Shown piece by piece: positions 6,512-8,655 of a DNA stretch of 8,655 nucleotides (position 1 is the stretch's first letter; every line of letters begins with the position of its first letter). The stretch lies in contig JAEEUD010000063.1 of the NCBI GenBank assembly GCA_016286835.1, positions 1 to 8,655 on the forward strand, given 5' to 3'. This stretch comes from Pyramidobacter sp. Lineage in GTDB: Bacteria; Synergistota; Synergistia; Synergistales; Dethiosulfovibrionaceae. A model generated the notes under the pieces. It saw nothing but the letters and a program-made list of their open reading frames with translations, did no database searches and was not told the origin of the DNA. The position numbers and the translations under genes are program-made.

Positions 6512-7513
6512 TCACGCCAGCTCCGCGAAGTACTCCTGCGGCTCTTCGGCGGGCAGGCTTTGCGCGTGGGCGATGAGTTCGTCGATGAACAGGCGCGCGG
6601 AGGCGTTGGCGGTCTCTTTCGGGTAGTACAGCAGGACAGAGACTGGCGATTCCGGCGTGGCGATGTGATAGAGGAACAGCGAGGGGACGCCGTCCGCGTC
6701 GCGCGTGATCGCCGACCGGACGGACGAATCAAGCGTAAAAACGGCGGCGTGCGGGCAGAAGGACTGGCAGAAGAGATTTTCGTAGTTATAGAGATCGACG
6801 ACGGACGAATTGAGGGGCGCATACCGGCTCAGAAACTGCCGCGCGCGGTAGGAGACGTAGCGGGCGCCGTAGACGAACGGGACGCGGTCGAGCAGGCCGG
6901 AGGCGAGGATCTGCTCTCTCTGCCCGCTCAGAGGCAAGGCAGCGAAGTCGGCGCAGCTCTGTCCCGGTTCGAGGATGGTCTCGATAAAGGACCGGGGGAT
7001 GGAGAGACAGAAGTGATCCTTGCACAGTTCTGCCCTGTCGATCGTCGGCGGCAGATAGGAGAGCGAAGGGACGACGATCACGTCCAGCTCGCCTTTGATG
7101 AGCTTCCTCTCCAGATCGTTGCTGCGGTAGGAGGCGATGTCCAGATCGACTTTGACGCGGGGATGGCGCGAGACGAACTGCGCGATAAACTCCGGCATCA
7201 GCGAGACCGCGCGCGTCTGCGTGACGCCGACGCCGACCGTGCCGGCGTAGTGGAGGCGCATGTCGCGCAGGCCGTTCGTCATCTCCTCCTCCTGGCGCAG
7301 CACGGAAACGGCAAACTTGGCGAAATGCCGGCCTTCCGGCGTGAGCACGAGATTGGGGCGCTTGCGCTCAAAAAAGAGCGCGCCGTACTCTTCTTCCAGC
7401 TTCGAGATCTGGCTGGAGAGCGCCTGCTGGGAAAGGTGCAGTTTTTCCGCGGCGCGCGTCATGTTCAGTTCATCGGCGACGGTCTGAAAGTAGTGCAGCC
7501 GGTCGAAATGCAT
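6512..7513 (-). CDS. LysR-type transcriptional regulator
   Basis: DNA-binding one-component regulator; cytoplasmic. 333 aa, slightly longer than the usual ~300. The N-terminal winged helix-turn-helix is clear: residues 1-60 with LNMTRAAEKLHLSQQALSSQ (16-35) and ISKLEEEYGALFFER (36-50). This matches the LysR pattern of hydrophobic helix, SQ-x-ALS-x-QI, then LE-x-x-G-x-x-LF. A linker follows, then a two-lobed periplasmic-binding-protein-like effector domain (~90-310) starting at GTVGVGVTQT (91-100), with GELDVIVV (141-148). The effector cannot be read from sequence. Start ATG (complement of 7511-7513) is preceded by GGAGGG (complement of 7520-7525) at 6 nt. It is divergent from the GGT-like gene, with a palindrome and opposed promoter elements between them, so that gene and lysR itself are the most likely targets. 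Confidence 0.93.
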   Translation of the reverse strand: MHFDRLHYFQTVADELNMTRAAEKLHLSQQALSSQISKLEEEYGALFFERKRPNLVLTPEGRHFAKFAVSVLRQEEEMTNGLRDMRLHYAGTVGVGVTQTRAVSLMPEFIAQFVSRHPRVKVDLDIASYRSNDLERKLIKGELDVIVVPSLSYLPPTIDRAELCKDHFCLSIPRSFIETILEPGQSCADFAALPLSGQREQILASGLLDRVPFVYGARYVSYRARQFLSRYAPLNSSVVDLYNYENLFCQSFCPHAAVFTLDSSVRSAITRDADGVPSLFLYHIATPESPVSVLLYYPKETANASARLFIDELIAHAQSLPAEEPQEYFAELA

Positions 7514-7626
7514 GGTGCTCCCTCCGTTTCCTCCCGCCTGTCATGAGACGGCAAACGTTATACAGATTTTGCTTGTCGATTCGCTCCGTTTTTCCTGTTT
7601 GACGGGACAGTGTCTTTTCGATTAGC

Positions 7627-7632
7627 ATTATA
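7627..7632 (-). promoter_or_regulatory. Candidate -10 element of the lysR promoter
   Basis: The minus strand reads TATAAT here, a perfect -10. The -35 match is poor: TTTAAA (complement of 7648-7653) at 15 nt, or AGTTTA at 17 nt. This would be consistent with an activator-assisted or autoregulated promoter. Predicted transcription start is near 7620, giving a ~107-nt leader. Confidence 0.45.
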
Positions 7633-7662
7633 TTAGTTCAGGCTCCCTTTAAACTCTTTTCG

Positions 7663-7697
7663 TGCAGGATTTCATAATGACATCATAAAATCCTGCA
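7663..7697. promoter_or_regulatory. 35-bp palindrome, candidate LysR operator between divergent genes
   Basis: TGCAGGATTT (7663-7672) and AAATCCTGCA (7688-7697) are perfect 10-bp inverted arms around an AT-rich 15-bp centre, which itself contains ATGA-CA-TCAT (7677-7686). Its centre is ~72 bp before the predicted GGT-like transcript start and ~60 bp before the predicted lysR start. LysR recognition sites usually lie around -65. There is no U-tract, so a terminator is less likely. Confidence 0.6.
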
Positions 7698-7736
7698 TTG
7701 CAATAGACAAAGGGCATAAGAAAAGCGCTTGATATA

Positions 7737-7745
7737 TGCTACAAT
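7737..7745 (+). promoter_or_regulatory. Extended -10 promoter for the GGT-like gene
   Basis: TGCTACAAT is a TGn-extended -10 with hexamer TACAAT (7740-7745). At the -35 position (7717-7722, TAAGAA) the match is weak, as is common for extended -10 or activated promoters. Predicted start near 7752 gives a leader of about 137 nt. A weaker alternative is TTGACG (7599-7604) with TAGCAT (7623-7628), 18 nt apart. Confidence 0.55.
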
Positions 7746-7751
7746 AGTTGT

Positions 7752-7888
7752 ACCGTCCCGGTTATGGGACGCTGTTTCACCCGGAAGGTATCGCGGGGAA
7801 CTTTCCGGCGCGCTTGTTTCACGGCGTTTTCCGTTTTTGCGGAGAACACAAGGTATCATGAGAGATGAAAAACGGAGGTTTTTTCACC
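7752..7888 (+). promoter_or_regulatory. Structured 5' leader of the GGT-like mRNA
   Basis: Three hairpins can be read. GTCCC/GGGAC (7755-7759/7766-7770) lies at the predicted 5' end. CCGGAAGG/CTTTCCGG (7781-7788/7801-7808) has one G-U pair. AAAAAC/GTTTTT (7868-7873/7878-7883) has a GGAG loop that carries the Shine-Dalgarno sequence. No known riboswitch class is recognised. The first may protect the transcript end; the last could modulate initiation. All are by-eye predictions, and the 5' boundary depends on the predicted promoter. Confidence 0.35.
7874..7878 (+). promoter_or_regulatory. Ribosome binding site of the GGT-like gene
   Basis: GGAGG lies 10 nt before ATG 7889. A second in-frame ATG at 7895 is 16 nt away, so 7889 is preferred. 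The SD lies in and beside the loop of a short A/U-rich hairpin. Confidence 0.75.
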
Positions 7889-8655
7889 ATGAAAATGAAC
7901 AAGGCTCTTCTGGCCGCCGGCCTCGTGCTGGTTGCTTCCGTCTCGGCGTTCGCCGCTGAGGAAGCCAAGCCCAAGGTCAAGGCCAACAGCATGGGCAGCA
8001 CGATCTACTTCGAGGAAACAAAGAAGGACGACACGTTCGCCTGGGCGCCCACTTCGTCCGCTCCTATGAACCGCGTGCCCTTCACCACCCGTTACGCTCA
8101 GCGCGGCCGCTATGTCGTCATCGGCGACAACCAGTATTCGGCGGCTGCCGGTTTCAAGATCCTCGATCGCGGCGGAAACGCGTTTGACGCTGCCGTCGGC
8201 ATGGCTGCCGTCATGAGCATGACCTATCCGACGATGAACGACTTCCTGGGCGGCGACGCGATGATCATCATCTACGACGCCAAGGCCAAGAAGGTCGTCA
8301 CCTACAACGGTTCCGGCTGGGCCCCCAAGAAGGCCACCATTGATGCCTACATCGACAAGGGCGGCATCCCCGAGAACGGCATCCTTTCCGTCGAGATCCC
8401 CGGATCGTTCGCCGGCTGGATGCAGCTGCTCCGCGACCACGGCAGCATGAAGCTGAAGGACATCTTCGAGCCCGCTATCGACCTTGCTGAGAACGGCCAC
8501 ACCTTCTCGCAGATCATGGCCAACCTGGGCAAGAACTTCTACAAGCACATGAACGAGCCCGCCAAGGCCGTGTACGGCAAGGACGGCGCTCTGGCCAAGT
8601 ACGGCGACATCATCACCAACCCCGACTATGCAAAGCTGCTCCGCACGCTGGGCGA
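7889..8655 (+). CDS. Secreted gamma-glutamyltransferase-family protein (GGT-like Ntn-hydrolase), N-terminal part
   Basis: Open to the window edge, with 255 complete codons; family precursors are ~530-600 aa, so the self-cleavage site and catalytic Thr lie outside. A Sec signal peptide is clear: positive start MKMNK, hydrophobic 6-20, cleavage most likely after AFA (residue 22), then a charged linker to ~55. Family landmarks are RYVVIGDNQYSAAAGFKIL (74-92), GGNAFDAAVG (95-104), FLGGDAMIIIYDAK (119-132), NGSGWAP (140-146), VEIPGSFAGW (168-177) and LKDIFEPAIDLAENG (189-203). Canonical GGTs have a DxREMAP-type motif whose Arg (Arg114 in E. coli) binds the gamma-glutamyl carboxylate; here NGSGWAP replaces it, and LGGDA replaces the longer GLGGGGF loop. 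These features recall the YwrD/HpxW branch, so transpeptidase activity should not be assumed. Lys is almost always AAG and Asn AAC, unlike upstream genes, suggesting high expression. Likely periplasmic, and probably controlled by the divergent LysR regulator. Confidence 0.88.
   Translation, partial: MKMNKALLAAGLVLVASVSAFAAEEAKPKVKANSMGSTIYFEETKKDDTFAWAPTSSAPMNRVPFTTRYAQRGRYVVIGDNQYSAAAGFKILDRGGNAFDAAVGMAAVMSMTYPTMNDFLGGDAMIIIYDAKAKKVVTYNGSGWAPKKATIDAYIDKGGIPENGILSVEIPGSFAGWMQLLRDHGSMKLKDIFEPAIDLAENGHTFSQIMANLGKNFYKHMNEPAKAVYGKDGALAKYGDIITNPDYAKLLRTLG

Noticed and set aside
5857..6822. 321-codon minus-strand frame spanning the purF 3' end and the lysR 3' end
   Set aside because: Crosses the convergent terminator and overlaps two well-supported genes; no domain recognised.
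6491..7546. 351-codon plus-strand open frame opposite lysR
   Set aside because: Mirrors lysR in a GC-rich context; begins inside the terminator stem-loop, and its product resembles no known protein.
7663..7697. Palindrome read as a Rho-independent terminator
   Set aside because: No gene ends toward it on either strand, the loop is 15 nt, and no U-tract follows; its position between divergent promoters suits an operator.
7858..7959. Short plus-strand ORF from ATG 7858 (MRDEKRRFFHH...)
   Set aside because: No suitable SD at normal spacing, and it overlaps the GGT-like gene's SD and signal peptide in another frame; the tail is Arg-rich out-of-frame sequence.
1..8655. CRISPR arrays, tRNA or rRNA genes, insertion sequences, integrase or att sites
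   Set aside because: No direct-repeat array, cloverleaf-like stretch, transposase motif or paired terminal repeats were seen; genes are intact and compositionally similar, so nothing points to recent mobility.

Overview
The window is a GC-rich (roughly 60%), densely coded stretch of chromosome from a Gram-negative bacterium. It carries a CMP-Kdo-type sugar activation gene, which implies a lipopolysaccharide outer membrane. It also carries a type III glutamine synthetase, a class of GS typical of Bacteroidetes, some cyanobacteria and firmicutes, and several anaerobic phyla. GC content, the GSIII, Kdo-type genes together with a B. subtilis-like iron-sulfur PurF, and an exported gamma-glutamyltransferase-like protein suggest an anaerobe of the Synergistota (Pyramidobacter/Jonquetella-like). 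That placement is an inference from memory, not a measured result.

Layout. Positions 1-1733 (+) hold the C-terminal ~576 residues of a GSIII whose start lies upstream of the window. Positions 1803-4899 (+) hold a three-gene block: a cytidylyltransferase (kdsB-like), an iron-alcohol-dehydrogenase-fold enzyme (kdnB-like, overlapping the first gene by ATGA) and a DegT/DnrJ-type PLP aminotransferase (kdnA-like). This is the gene set that makes CMP-8-amino-3,8-dideoxy-Kdo (CMP-Kdo8N) in Shewanella, and it is the most interesting system here. A hairpin spans the kdnA stop codon. Positions 5023-6426 (+) hold purF. Positions 6512-7513 (-) hold a LysR-type regulator convergent with purF, with a long stem-loop between the two stops. 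Positions 7514-7888 form a divergent regulatory region with opposing promoter elements around a 35-bp perfect-arm palindrome. From 7889 to the window end (+) runs the N-terminal 255 residues of a secreted gamma-glutamyltransferase-family protein.

How the parts fit. The kds/kdn block would turn free Kdo into its 8-aldehyde (KdnB), then into the 8-amine with glutamate as likely donor (KdnA), then into the CMP-activated sugar (KdsB) for the inner core of LPS. The flanking genes are all glutamine/glutamate enzymes: GSIII makes glutamine, PurF consumes it, and the GGT-like protein belongs to a family acting on gamma-glutamyl amides. Whether this reflects functional grouping or chance cannot be decided from this window. 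The lysR/GGT-like pair with a palindrome between them looks like a classical LysR regulator-target module.
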